Shown: piece after piece, positions 1 to 10,867 of the stretch
How the letters are laid out: the number at the start of each line of letters is the position of its first letter
How positions within the stretch are numbered: the first letter of the stretch is position 1
Assembly: GCA_977006965.1 (NCBI GenBank)
Contig: OZ345374.1
Location: 992,001 to 1,056,000 of the forward strand
Source of the DNA: Phymatolithon calcareum
Lineage: Eukaryota > Rhodophyta > Florideophyceae > Hapalidiales
DNA: 64,000 nucleotides
Direction: 5' to 3'
Position numbers and translations under genes: made by a program
Notes under the pieces: model-generated
Told to the model about the DNA's origin: nothing
Seen by the model: the letters and a program-made list of their open reading frames with translations, nothing else
The model's database searches: none

Positions 1-1057
1 TGTGCCTGTCGAGGACCCGGGCGACGGTGGACAGGAGAGTTGGCACAGTGCGCAACGGAATGAAGGCGCAAGCCCGGAAAATCGAAAGCATGTGGCGGAG
101 CCAGGTGTCGCTCCTTTGCGAGCAAAACCTGTGGCGGATGGGGGAAGTCATGTGGCCAGTCCGAGCTATAGAAGAGAGCGAGATGAGGAGGACCCCCCTC
201 GAAGTTAGCCATCGCATGGGGCCTTATGCCGGCCACTGACGCAATAAATATACGTCCGGAACACTTCCTCCGATAAAAGGATCGGCAGTAGCGCAACAAT
301 TGCCACGGCGCCAATTGTTTTCCACTTCGGCTTTTCAGTTCCTGGAGAGCGGCGTGATAAGAAAGCGGACGATCAGGCGATTATGAAAATTGTCAGCGTC
401 AAAAAGCAAAGAAAAGCTATAGAGGCAGTCACTAGTGCTACACTGCAACTCACCTTACCCATCTCCTCAGCAGGAAAACCCGTCCGTATGTCAACTCAAG
501 GTGCGGAAAGGCGTGCGTCGAAAACGCAGATCTCACGCTGCAAACGCCTTGTGCATATCTCACTGCAGGTAAGCGATGGCATCGAGCAAGGTCTTCTTGT
601 CTACCGTTGTGAAATGACAGTGCGTACGGCGCAGTGACGAGTAGAATTGGCGTGCGAGACGGGAAAACTTGTGGGCAGAGCGACCCATACGTTATTATGA
701 TAGTAGCAGGTGTGCACCAAACGAAAGACTTGATTTTTTTGAAATTTGAAACTATGGCCCTTCAGCAGTTGCCCCTACACCTGTTTCCGAATCATCGGCG
801 TTGACGTGTTGGGGAAGGGAGTATGAGTTGAGATTCCAAGAAGAAGAAGTGGGAGTTTTTATTTAAAAGCTACCAACGCATCTGCAGATGCTTGGGGTAA
901 CTTTGCGAAGGCCATAAGGCCACAGACAAAGTCTTTCTTGGTTGAACGTTTGCATATTCGAGTGCGACTCTATCTGGTGGAATACCAAAACCTTCCTCTG
1001 ACCCATAATTGGGCCTCGAGGGGGAAAATTATTCCACTATACTTGTACTTGTACTGG
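1..1057. other. No recognisable gene
   Basis: Open frames here are short, start on non-ATG codons or overlap one another, and none resembles a known protein. I see no RNA gene or repeat. Confidence 0.4.
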
Positions 1058-1065
1058 GTCACGCA

Positions 1066-1508
1066 TAGAGATGAACAACTCTCCCAAACCCTACGAGTCG
1101 GAGGCGCTTCGACTCGCAATGTGCACGTTGGCGCCTCGCGAGTAAGAGGCGCCTCTCGACGACTCTCAACTTCTGGTAAAAAAGTCGCTTTTGAGGAACT
1201 GCAAGGTCCTCCAATTCCATCTGTATCATATCCACTGCCTATTGCAGTGGAACAAATTATGATTAAATCAAATCCGAACCTATCATACATCGTTGATGAC
1301 ATCCTCTTCGAGGGTCATTGTTAGCTTTACTCTTGGCTTACAAAAAATAGCGCGCAAAATTAGGACCTAAATTACATTGCCGACGTGACTTACACGTTGC
1401 TGTAAGGACGACTCGCGAGGCGACTCTTTTCGGGGCGACTCTCGAGTCGACCTCTTTCGAAATAGGCGCCTCAAAGGCGTAGGAGTCGAGAGACGATGTT
1501 CATCTCTA
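1066..1508. mobile_element. Non-autonomous hAT-type DNA transposon
   Basis: A 443-bp segment begins TAGAGATGAAC and ends with its reverse complement GTTCATCTCTA. It is flanked by a perfect 8-bp direct repeat, GTCACGCA, at 1058-1065 and 1509-1516. An 8-bp target duplication with termini of the form YARNG is the hallmark of the hAT superfamily. The subterminal 100 bp on each side is packed with GAGTCG, CGACTC and GGCGCCTC motifs, resembling hAT transposase-binding arrays. There is no transposase frame inside, so it must depend on an element elsewhere. The intact target duplication argues for a fairly recent insertion. Confidence 0.8.
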
Positions 1509-1516
1509 GTCACGCA

Positions 1517-3330
1517 TAGTCGACGGGGAATAGGTCGGATGTTTTCATGTTTCGGGAACAAGCTTTTTTATGCATGGAAAGCTGTGCACAGCACAGTTCA
1601 GATAATACAGAAATATTCAGACAAGTCCAAGTAGAAGGACGTCAAAGAGAGAAGACAGATGAGCCGAGCCGGCTTATCTTGGAGTTTCGCATAGTAGAAA
1701 TTGACGGGCAGGAGCTCAAAAATTTTCAAATTTGTCCTAATACAATCAAGAAATCGAAGTGCTGTCGTTCATTAAAAAGATGGCCGGCTACTCAAGAGGA
1801 GGTTAAATGGCATCTAGATTTCTTCTCGAATTTCCTAGTGTCAACATTGGCCTTATTCCGTATGGTTCAGAATTACGTTGGTCGCCCTAGATACTTTCCT
1901 TGCTTTCTCGATAGTGCACACTGGCTTTAGCATTTCTTGCTTAAACGTGATCGTGACTTATCTTCTCCATGGAAATCTTCCCACGGATGATTGCACGCAT
2001 AGGTTTCTATGATAACTTCGTCTTAGCTAGAGTGCACGATGTATCTCTGTCGTCCTCGAGAAAGGTCTAGTTTTCGTTGTAGAGGACCATATAGAAACTT
2101 CTACAAGCCCATCTCTGGTCCGCTGAATCGATCGGGATGGGACCCGTGGAGCCCGCAAAATTCAGCGCTACATTCCGATGTGGTGCATCTGTAGCCGCCA
2201 AAAGTGGATGGGATGCTCTGGGCAGCTCTCGTCGATCTTCAGCGTTGTGCGCAGCTTGCGAGACTCTGTCTCACGCAATTGGGAGCTTACTAATCGAAAT
2301 AAGTGGAGCTGAGACGCCAGACAGAGTTGGAGAGGGCCTGACCGGACCGAACGGACCACAAGCGACAAAAGACAAGATTCCGGCGCGGGCGTCCGTGCCC
2401 GCGCCGGCGCAAGTGACCGCAACAGTAATGCTGCGCAACGCGATTCTTCTGACGGTAATTCCATCGGAAATGGCTGGCGCTATCGCGAACGCACCCGCCT
2501 GGGATTCGACAAATCAAGAACTTGCCACGCTCGAAATGCCAGACCCAACCCCGCCGTCGCTGGATTGCCAAGAAACCTTGCGAATTTAAGCGGATTTGAT
2601 ACAGGCCGGTTATGATAACCGGTCCGACTACCCGTGCACCTGTACGTCACAGGAAAGAGCCAAGACTTCAGTCAGGAATTTTTCCCCGCTACATTGCAGG
2701 GTTTTTTGAATGACAAGAGCTGTGCTCCGGCCTCCCCATGGGAGAAGACTATCACCTTCTGGTAGTATGGTAGTACATGGATTCCGCCCTGTGTGGTGTG
2801 CCGCAACGCTCAAGGAAGCTGGGAGAGAAGACAGAAGGAAATGAAAGAAGGCAGAGAGATGATTAGCTACCGTGAACGTCCTAAATGGTTTCCAACCCGG
2901 ACATCCCTTCGAAGGACGGCGAATGAAGATTGGCTGCGTAGCGATATGGATGTTAAGCTGGACCATGGTCCGCACCTTGTGCAGCTTGGACAGTTGTTGT
3001 GACATCAAGTACCACTCGTATCTGTTAAGGTCTACTAGAGCCGTAAGGACGCGGAGTTGTTCCACAAGCTACGAGAAATCCCGCAGTAAAGAAAGAAAGT
3101 GGAGCTGACCTCTAGAGCAGAAAGTGATTGCTGAGACCGTGACTCAAGAGCTGTGACGCAGTACAGTAAAATAATGCCGGTTCAAAACAAAAGCTCTATA
3201 CTAACGTGCGGGTCAGGCACGTCAAAGGACGATTTGTGCAGTTTGCCATTCTCGCGAATCGATTGCTTCGCGAGAAATCTCAGCACTCCTTCCGGTTGCC
3301 TGCTATAGCCGATGCTACTGTCAATAATAC
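1517..3330. other. Mostly non-coding stretch
   Basis: Apart from the doubtful frame at 2137-2589 I see nothing supportable. A frame at 1547-1930 has a phrase reminiscent of retroelement RT linkers but cannot be assigned. Confidence 0.3.
2137..2589 (+). CDS. Doubtful hypothetical protein, 150 aa
   Basis: This frame opens with an ATG and lies in a local GC-rich island, unlike the surrounding sequence. The predicted protein is rich in Ala, Ser and Pro with a few cysteines. It has no signal peptide, membrane segment or domain I recognise. Two minus-strand frames overlap it, as expected when a GC-rich stretch lacks stops by chance. It is listed only because it has an ATG and unusual composition; it may not be a gene. 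Confidence 0.2.
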   Translation: MGPVEPAKFSATFRCGASVAAKSGWDALGSSRRSSALCAACETLSHAIGSLLIEISGAETPDRVGEGLTGPNGPQATKDKIPARASVPAPAQVTATVMLRNAILLTVIPSEMAGAIANAPAWDSTNQELATLEMPDPTPPSLDCQETLRI

Positions 3331-3333
3331 TCA

Positions 3334-3960
3334 GGCTCGGTCTACATATACCGGATTTTTTGTGTTGTGTTCGGAAGCAGTTTTGAAATTTGCGATATAT
3401 AATTGGTTCGTCGCTTCTGTAAAGCGCTATGACAAAATTGCCAGCGATGAGATGGAAGCAAGCGAACACGACAAAAATTTTAACTTCTTTTCCGCGGTCA
3501 AGAAGTTAACATAATTGTCGTGTCCGCATTTGGCGCGAATTTGCATTTTGGCGCGCGCTACAGTACGTAAGTCCCTTTCAACTCCCTTCTCGATGCATGT
3601 TCCGAGCCAACACGATAGACAGCGCCAACCCAGCGATCGTCGCCACCAGTGTACTCACAGTACTTTTGTCTCTAGTAGACTCATCGGTGGACAATGGACT
3701 GAGCGCTCGATATCGATCCCCATCCAAGAGTCGCGATCGGATGTCGTTCCAGCACATTACTCAGTATAAAATTAGTAGGAGAGGTGAGAACAAGTACAGA
3801 ACAATGTCCTTGAGAAGGGGCTCCAAAAATTACGGAATTGCTTCAACGAACACGAACACAGCAAATCCGGTATACTGTAGACTAATTTGGAAGTGGCCGC
3901 GAAATGAATTGCAGTGCTGCTTCCAGACACAACACAAAACAACCCGGTATAGACCGAGCC
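3334..3960. mobile_element. PIF/Harbinger-like non-autonomous element
   Basis: The 627-bp element has imperfect terminal inverted repeats of about 45 bp. The left end starts GGCTCGGTCTA and the right end finishes TAGACCGAGCC. The shared inner part covers a TATACCGG box, a TTGTGTTGTG box and GGAAGCAG. It is flanked on both sides by the trinucleotide TCA (3331-3333 and 3961-3963). A 3-bp target duplication with GGSC-type termini suggests PIF/Harbinger. Its ends match those of the element at 13091-14300. No transposase is encoded. Confidence 0.65.
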
Positions 3961-3963
3961 TCA

Positions 3964-4340
3964 TTTTTCTGTGCGCATAGTCTATCGAGGCAGCAAAGAC
4001 TCTTCTTTGGTGTCCATGAAGAAATCTACTGTAGAATCGAATCCTACTACCCTAATTTATTGGGACAGGTTGCAGAGTGGTTGAACCTCCGGAATTCATC
4101 ATTTCTCAGAATTTCCGGAATCTCAGTATTTGAGTTCAGCCAAGAGCTAGACCTACAGTACATATTCTGTAAACTCATGCAGGCGTGTCCTTTGTATGCA
4201 AAACCATTTATTAAAAAGTTTTGCCACCGTTTCAGTTTGTAAACGCACATTGCACCACATTCGACTCAAACGTATCCAAAGACCGTGCTCCGAACTCATC
4301 ATTTGAATCTCCCCAATACTCTCCTCTCTTTTTTCTAACC
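3964..4340. other. Intergenic, host flank of the retrotransposon
   Basis: No gene or repeat is seen. The stretch ends at the GGTAC target duplication of the copia element. Confidence 0.4.
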
Positions 4341-4345
4341 GGTAC

Positions 4346-4670
4346 TGTCATGGAGCTGACATACACGGCGCATGGAAAGTTTCCCAGGATGGGAACCAAG
4401 GCACTCTGCAAATGCAGACACACTCCTTCACGCCCTTTTCTGGTACTATTTCTCCCGCGTTTACGTTTACGGTAACAATGTACGTATTAGGTAGTCTAGT
4501 TCAGCAGTTCCCCAAGTTCTGCAGTTCCCCAGTACTGTAGCTCTCCAGAGCAGTACATAAGCAACCTGCTGAGTCCTGAATAGCAGACTCGACAGGGATA
4601 AGTAAAGTGGCAAGGTCAAGAAGACTTTGCTGGCTTATCCCGCCTTTCACAACTGGTCTTTTGGACGACA
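4346..4670 (+). repeat. 5' long terminal repeat
   Basis: This 325-bp repeat starts with TG and ends with CA. It is identical to the 3' LTR except for one base. It should contain the element's promoter; no convincing TATA box stands out. Confidence 0.95.
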
Positions 4671-4756
4671 TTTGCAAATCAAATCTAAAACACCAAAACT
4701 ACGCACCCACCAACCAACCAAAAAACCAACCAACCATCCATCCATTCATCCATCCA

Positions 4757-4924
4757 CCAACCTACCAACCTACCAACCTACCAACCTACCAACCTACCAA
4801 CCTACCAACCTACCAACCTACCAACCTACCAACCTACCAACCTACCAACCTACCAACCTACCAACCTACCAACCTACCAACCTACCAACCTACCAACCTA
4901 CCAACCTACCAACCTACCAACCTA
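4757..4924 (+). repeat. (CCAACCTA)x21 microsatellite in the element leader
   Basis: Twenty-one perfect head-to-tail copies of the octamer CCAACCTA sit between the 5' LTR and the gag-pol start. They are preceded by CCAT-type and followed by CCAA-type degenerate tetramer runs. Read through, this gives a Pro/Thr/Tyr/Gln repeat frame (4607-5041) that begins inside the LTR; I treat that frame as incidental. Pyrimidine-rich ATCCACC runs continue to about 5280. Confidence 0.95.
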
Positions 4925-5513
4925 CCAACCAACCAACCAACCAACCAACCACCGTATAAGAATAAGCAAGTTTATCTGCTTGACGATCAATTTTGGAGAA
5001 AGTCCCTTTCTTTACTGATTTATTTCTTTAAAGAATTGTGACTTCTGGACAAAAGAGGATTCTAACAAATTTTGTTGCTTTCTCTTTGTTCACGGACAAA
5101 AAGTGAATCGACAATCAGATAAAAGACAAGTGGTCAATCACCATCGGAAACCGCCGCTCGCACGTTTACCGCCAGTCACGCATCCACCATTTCAACCTTC
5201 ATCCACCGGTCATTATCATCAGCCTTTCTCGTCAATCAACCATCCACCGGTCATTAGCATCAATCACCTATCCACCATTATTAAGGCATCATCTTCAATT
5301 CACGTGACAATTTCGTGTCGAAACATATCAAGAATAAGATTTTTGTTGAAATAAAATTTCCAGCTGTAATTCAGCATCAGCTCTATCTAGCTGATAACTT
5401 TTAAATCTTTTTTTAAAAAAAACATTCCTGCTAAAAAAAAAGATTCTAAAGTTGGATTAATTTTATGATACAATATAACGAACAACAATTCTGTCAACAC
5501 TGACAATATCATC

Positions 5514-8500
5514 ATGACAACTCCTGTTCCCCAATGGATACAAGATGATAATCCCACACACCCCGCCGATATTGATATTCGTGATGCTATGATAAGATTC
5601 CTGTATGATTCCTCTACAGAACAGATTCTCAGGGACACTCGTGGGACAATACGTTTCAACCCTCTTTTAGAGTGTTCGCAAACATACGTATTTGCCTTGT
5701 ACAAGTTGCTCTTGGAAAAAGGGGTACACATCCCTGATCCATCGGACAGTGACATGGAAGAAGGACTACACTCTCTACTATGTAAATTCCTTTTTCCAGC
5801 TCTGTCCCAACAGCATCTTCAATATGAGCAGCTTAGATCAGCAACGATCAGTGCACCTCCATCTCCGCCACAAGCGCATGATGTTCCACAACCTTTGGAA
5901 CCATCAAACGATCGACCCCCAAACGATGCACGTCAGTTTAACGGGCAGCCACAAGGACCTTCTTTAAGTAATTCAAATGGTTTCGAGCCATTTCGCTTCC
6001 AGAGGGTCGCTCATAATCAACATCATGCCCACGGTCAAGGAAGTAACACCGCGCGAAACATGCAACCAGCGTACTCTCAACTTCCTGACCGTGTGCCCAG
6101 AGATGTATCTCTGAATCCTCCCCCGGACGGTCAAAGCTTCAATATCGCCCCGTTTTCGGCTTCAAACACTCAAGTGGGTGCTCCAACTTCGCAACCACTT
6201 TATGGTCAACGATCGAACGGAAATATTTCCAATATAAGATCTCAAACCAACTCACGAGTGACTCTATTACCGATAAGGCGTCCATTCAGAGGCAGACCTG
6301 GAGATATGGCCAAATATTACTCCGCCCGTGGATCTAAGTACACAGGAAGAAAATCAGACCTTCACAGTCTTGCTAGACATCAAGCGGTGTATTACGCTCA
6401 GGCCCATTTATGTGGTCTTAACGCCGCAGAAGGTCTTGAATGTTTGATGAATATGATTGAGACCCATTCTCTCGCTGGTCGCTTTTTCTACAATGAAGTA
6501 TTCCAGCAGGTACCGACCTTAGAAGCAGCTTTTCAAAAGCTATTTACTTGGTCGTATAGCAGCTCCAACATGGCTGCAAGCCTCAGGGAATGGCGAAACC
6601 TGAAAATAACAAGCTTTAAGTCAGAATGCGACACTTGGTCTGATGCTATGACAAAGCTGTACGAGAGAGCGCTTATGCTTCAGGATCAACTGGACAACGT
6701 CCACCAGCATCCTACTCTTCTCCTCGAAGTCCTTGAATCGGCTATTATTTCCCAGTCTTTCTTCTTATTTGTGGACCGTGCAAAATCTAGCACAACCCCT
6801 GAGGAATACTATAACGAATGCCTTTCGGCAATTCAAAAACAAGAGATACAAGATTCACGAACGGCTAGTTCTCTCAACACGGATTTAGTCAAACAAATCT
6901 CAGATATCCATTCCTCTCCAAGGATTTCTTTTCCAACCCAGCCTCCCGATTCCGTAAGTTCCGCATCATCAAAGATAACGGAAGCTTTATACGCCAGAGC
7001 TGGTAGACGCTATGGAACGGATAACCGTATTAATAAGTTCGCTAAGAAAAACGGTTTTCGAAATGGAGTTCGCATGCTTTGTCGTGCTTGCAGATCCGAT
7101 TCACATCTGATTCGAGGCTGCCCCAAGATACGCAAGCCTACTCTCGTCAATATTGTATTTGAACTGGTTCCCGATGACGAAATCTCATCACTATCCGTAA
7201 ACCAAATACTAGACGTTGCACAAGACCTTCCCGATAACGTATGGATAACCTTATCGACGGAGATTATGGTTGTTGACATTGAACCTACTGTATCCACTGC
7301 AGCACAAGATGTCAACACTCATCAAGAACTGGACATTTCTCAAACTATGTACACCAGACTTGTATCTTGGGCTGATCAGCATGAAATTCTTTCTGAAAAT
7401 CAGACAAGCGATGTCATGATGTCTGCTTTCGAAACACCACAAAAGAATGAAGAAATCAGCAGTTCCATTGTTATGATCACCGCTGCTAGCTCTCAGTCAT
7501 TACCAGAGCTGAACAAAGAAATTTATACCAGAGTTCTTCAAAGCATGAAGAACAAATCTGCAAAGTTCGAAGGCGTAATGATCGACAATGGTGCTGCAAA
7601 ATCTCCAACTGGTCTCCCTGCCTACATAAGGTATTGCGTCCATACTGCAACGAGACCTTTTCTGCGGCCAAGCAGCCGTGCTTTCAGAGGCATAGGTCAT
7701 GGGATGACACAAGCACTTGGAACGGCTTCTATTCGTATGCCAATCGGATCTGATGTATTCTTAACCTTTGATGTCGACGTCGTAGATCAAGATGTCCCAC
7801 TTATCTTTGGGCTTGAGCATCACCGAAAGCTCAAATGCAGCTCAAATGAGTACAAAAACACATTTACTCACCATCCATCTGGAACTGTCATCCCTGTTAG
7901 CTTCATAGAAGGGATCAAAGGATCAGGTGGTCATATATACATCAAATGGACAGTGAATAACGTACTTTTCACAGAGCCAGAATTAAGGAAACTTCACAAT
8001 CAATTCGGACACCCAGCTACCGACTCACTTGTTAACCTCCTTAAGAAGGCTTCTCCGGAGAAAGTCAACGCAAGCGTTCGAAAAACGTTAGAAGATATTG
8101 TTAAGAAATGTTCTCCCTGTCAAACATGGGCTCCGAGAGCTTCTCGTTTCCGAGTTTCCTTCCCAACGAAAGAAATTGTCTTCAATCATGAAATTGAAGT
8201 CGATGTTTTCTTTATCGAAGGTGATCCGATCTTGCATATCATCGACAGAGGAACCCGATACTCCGACGCTAAATTCATGACGAGACAGACAGCAGAGTAC
8301 ACGTGGAATCTCATTGTCGATTTCTGGATCACAGTGTTCACCGGATACCCTTCAGTTATTGCACATGATCAAGGAGAGAACTTCCTCTCAGACTTCTTTC
8401 AGAATTCCTGCTCACAACTTGGAATTACTACGAAGGACATTCCAGTAGAGTCACCAAACTCGTTGTCACTTTGTGAACGTTATCATGGTCCAATTCGTCG

Positions 8501-10757
8501 CGTCTATAATAAGCTAAAAAACGATTTTCCTCTCATGGACAAGAATATCCGCCTATCACTTTCAGTACATGCAGTGAATACGACCACGGGACCCAACGGT
8601 ATTACACCATGTCTCCTTCTGTTCGGCACTGTTCCCCGCCTTCCGCTTCCCAACGTATCAACTATGGCCCCAACTCAAAAGCAGCGTTTTGAAGCCATGG
8701 CAGCAGCACGCAAAGAGATGGAAACCATTACTGCTCAACGGCGTGTTGCAGCAGCACTGAAACATCGAGCGGGTGTTCCTCATCCTGTCTACGAGTTTGG
8801 AGACAAGGTCAGAATCTTTCGAAAAGAGAGCCGTCGTTTTGAAGGGCCTTACACAGTCCACAGCTACGACAACAGAAAAACTGTCTTTGTGCAGATCGGC
8901 AATAATATAAAGCCTTTTTCAACTTCTGTCGTAAAGCGAGCTCACTCGAATGACCCTATCAACCCTTCTGAGAATGCTCTGGCACCGGCTGTAAACCCCC
9001 AGCAGCCTTCTACCTTAGCTAATGTTCCACCGGAATCGACCCCGAGCCCTCATGTCCCCATGGACATAGTCACCGAGTTAAACAATCTTCAAGAGCAATT
9101 TGGAAGTGTCCCTCAGGCTCTTGAAACCAACATCGTTAATATTTCTCAAGCGTTTCTATCGTCAACGTTTGCAGAAAGCGAGGTTGCCAGGCTCTATGAA
9201 AATGGCGCAACATCTGTTTTCGCCACTATTGTGGTTCATAACAAGAAAGATCCTCGTTTCGACGATGCCAAGAACTCCGAAGTCGAACAACTCGTGAAGA
9301 AGGGAACGTACGAGTTCGTAAGAGAAACAGACTTACCTGAAGATGCCACCATTCTTCAGTCGCGTTTCGTCCTTACGATAAAGAACTTTGAGAAACCCGA
9401 CGAGCAATACAAGGCTCGCTTGGTAATTCTAGGACACATGGACCCTGAAAAGCCACGTGTTGTAAATGAAGCGCCAACTGTTCTCAAGTCTTCCATTCGT
9501 CTTACACTTGCACTTATCGTTTCTCACGGCTTTGACATACGGAGTCGAGACATATCTCAAGCTTTTCTTCAAAGTGATGAGCCCCTCCGCAGAACGGTTT
9601 ATGTTCGCCCACCGAAAGGTGAGAACGTCCTCCAACGTATTGGAGCACCTCCTGGAACCATACTCCTTGCAATTAAAGCCCAATATGGTCTATGCGACTC
9701 TCCTGGATATTGGTGGCCAACATTTCAAGATTGGCATACCGGAGACCTTGGTATGCAATCCTCTGTTCTCGATCCATGCCTATTCTATAAGGTTGTTGGA
9801 TCAATACTTGAAGGAATTCAGGTCACACAAGTTGATGATACTTGTGGAGGAGGAACACCTGAGTTCAGCAATTTAGAAGAAGAAAAATCGCAACGTTTCG
9901 AATGCAAGCCTAGGACAAACTCTTTCCCCATACAGTTCAACGGTTTCTGTATTGATGAACATGAGTCTGGAGGTTATGTTCTGCATCAGAACGACTATTG
10001 TACAAATCTTAAGAGCGTGGATTACAAATCGGACAACGGAATGCCAAAGAAATTCGCCTCCGGTCGCGGACAAGTTTCATATGCCACAACTTGTACCAGG
10101 CCTGAAGTCTCTTTTGATAATGCTCAGCTCTCTCAAATTAAAGCTGAGCACTGCACTATTCAAGATACTAGTTTTCTGAACAAAGCCATTCAGAAACTAA
10201 ACAATCCAGCTCATCTCGTGTATCGCCCTCTTGACCTCTCATCTGTATACATTGCTGGCTATTCCGACGCTTCTTTTGCGAACAACCCGGACTTATCATC
10301 TCAAATTGGATTCATCGTTCTCCTGAAAGACAAACAGGATAACGCATCTATAATCCACTATGGTTCATGGAAGTCACAGCGCGTAACTAGATCCATTCTC
10401 GGGGCAGAAGTCATGGCATTCACCCATTGCCTCGATTTTGTGCTGGCTTTAGCTCACGATCTGTCAACTATTCTTTGTAGAAAAGTATCGACAGTCTTGT
10501 TCACGGATTCAAAGTGTCTGTTTGATACTATCACAAAGCTTAGTACTGTATCGGAGAAGAGACTTCTTATCGATATCGCGGCTATTCGTGAGAGCTATAC
10601 GAATGGAGATCTGTCGAACGTCGCCCATGTGACTTCAAAGTATAATCTTGCTGATGTTTTCACGAAGAAAAACGCAAGCGCAGCTATGTTACAAGATCTT
10701 ATGTCCACTGGACGTATCACGCATCCAGTCAATCAGTGGATCATACCGGAGAAATAG
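5514..10757 (+). CDS. Ty1/copia Gag-Pol polyprotein, 1747 aa
   Basis: One ATG-initiated frame encodes the whole retrotransposon proteome. Gag occupies about residues 1-520 and is followed by a CX2CX4HX4C zinc knuckle beginning at C523. The aspartic protease motif is D691-N-G-A, where DSGA or DTGA is usual. The integrase follows: an HHCC zinc-binding region near 825-870, then catalytic D897, D952 and E988 with exact D35E spacing. Reverse transcriptase spans about 1280-1500 with the active-site motif QVDD (the two D at 1441-1442). RNase H has acidic residues near 1584, 1632, 1664 and 1713. There are no internal stops. Products would form cytoplasmic virus-like particles and integrate a cDNA. 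Long Gln/Pro/Asn-rich linkers lie in Gag and between integrase and RT. Confidence 0.95.
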   Translation: MTTPVPQWIQDDNPTHPADIDIRDAMIRFLYDSSTEQILRDTRGTIRFNPLLECSQTYVFALYKLLLEKGVHIPDPSDSDMEEGLHSLLCKFLFPALSQQHLQYEQLRSATISAPPSPPQAHDVPQPLEPSNDRPPNDARQFNGQPQGPSLSNSNGFEPFRFQRVAHNQHHAHGQGSNTARNMQPAYSQLPDRVPRDVSLNPPPDGQSFNIAPFSASNTQVGAPTSQPLYGQRSNGNISNIRSQTNSRVTLLPIRRPFRGRPGDMAKYYSARGSKYTGRKSDLHSLARHQAVYYAQAHLCGLNAAEGLECLMNMIETHSLAGRFFYNEVFQQVPTLEAAFQKLFTWSYSSSNMAASLREWRNLKITSFKSECDTWSDAMTKLYERALMLQDQLDNVHQHPTLLLEVLESAIISQSFFLFVDRAKSSTTPEEYYNECLSAIQKQEIQDSRTASSLNTDLVKQISDIHSSPRISFPTQPPDSVSSASSKITEALYARAGRRYGTDNRINKFAKKNGFRNGVRMLCRACRSDSHLIRGCPKIRKPTLVNIVFELVPDDEISSLSVNQILDVAQDLPDNVWITLSTEIMVVDIEPTVSTAAQDVNTHQELDISQTMYTRLVSWADQHEILSENQTSDVMMSAFETPQKNEEISSSIVMITAASSQSLPELNKEIYTRVLQSMKNKSAKFEGVMIDNGAAKSPTGLPAYIRYCVHTATRPFLRPSSRAFRGIGHGMTQALGTASIRMPIGSDVFLTFDVDVVDQDVPLIFGLEHHRKLKCSSNEYKNTFTHHPSGTVIPVSFIEGIKGSGGHIYIKWTVNNVLFTEPELRKLHNQFGHPATDSLVNLLKKASPEKVNASVRKTLEDIVKKCSPCQTWAPRASRFRVSFPTKEIVFNHEIEVDVFFIEGDPILHIIDRGTRYSDAKFMTRQTAEYTWNLIVDFWITVFTGYPSVIAHDQGENFLSDFFQNSCSQLGITTKDIPVESPNSLSLCERYHGPIRRVYNKLKNDFPLMDKNIRLSLSVHAVNTTTGPNGITPCLLLFGTVPRLPLPNVSTMAPTQKQRFEAMAAARKEMETITAQRRVAAALKHRAGVPHPVYEFGDKVRIFRKESRRFEGPYTVHSYDNRKTVFVQIGNNIKPFSTSVVKRAHSNDPINPSENALAPAVNPQQPSTLANVPPESTPSPHVPMDIVTELNNLQEQFGSVPQALETNIVNISQAFLSSTFAESEVARLYENGATSVFATIVVHNKKDPRFDDAKNSEVEQLVKKGTYEFVRETDLPEDATILQSRFVLTIKNFEKPDEQYKARLVILGHMDPEKPRVVNEAPTVLKSSIRLTLALIVSHGFDIRSRDISQAFLQSDEPLRRTVYVRPPKGENVLQRIGAPPGTILLAIKAQYGLCDSPGYWWPTFQDWHTGDLGMQSSVLDPCLFYKVVGSILEGIQVTQVDDTCGGGTPEFSNLEEEKSQRFECKPRTNSFPIQFNGFCIDEHESGGYVLHQNDYCTNLKSVDYKSDNGMPKKFASGRGQVSYATTCTRPEVSFDNAQLSQIKAEHCTIQDTSFLNKAIQKLNNPAHLVYRPLDLSSVYIAGYSDASFANNPDLSSQIGFIVLLKDKQDNASIIHYGSWKSQRVTRSILGAEVMAFTHCLDFVLALAHDLSTILCRKVSTVLFTDSKCLFDTITKLSTVSEKRLLIDIAAIRESYTNGDLSNVAHVTSKYNLADVFTKKNASAAMLQDLMSTGRITHPVNQWIIPEK

Positions 10758-10852
10758 AAATAGAAAATTTCAAATTGTTTTAGAATATTTTCACATTTTT
10801 TAGTATGTTTTTGAATTTTTTCGCGAAAATTTTTCACCGGTTTCAGGCGTTT

Positions 10853-10862
10853 AGAAAAGAGG
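10853..10862 (+). other. Polypurine tract of the copia element
   Basis: AGAAAAGAGG ends 5 bp before the 3' LTR, where the primer for plus-strand synthesis is expected. The 5-bp gap (TCGAG) is slightly unusual. Confidence 0.55.
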
Positions 10863-10867
10863 TCGAG

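Noticed and set aside
1547-1930. 127-codon frame with KRWPATQEEVKWHLDFF, similar to a phrase near 33780
   Set aside because: The resemblance to retroelement RT linkers and to FRWRPTTQEVEWYLQ near 33780 is suggestive but too short to assign either as an element.
4607-5041. Pro/Thr/Tyr/Gln repeat protein frame
   Set aside because: It begins inside the LTR and simply translates the CCAACCTA microsatellite, which is open in several frames.
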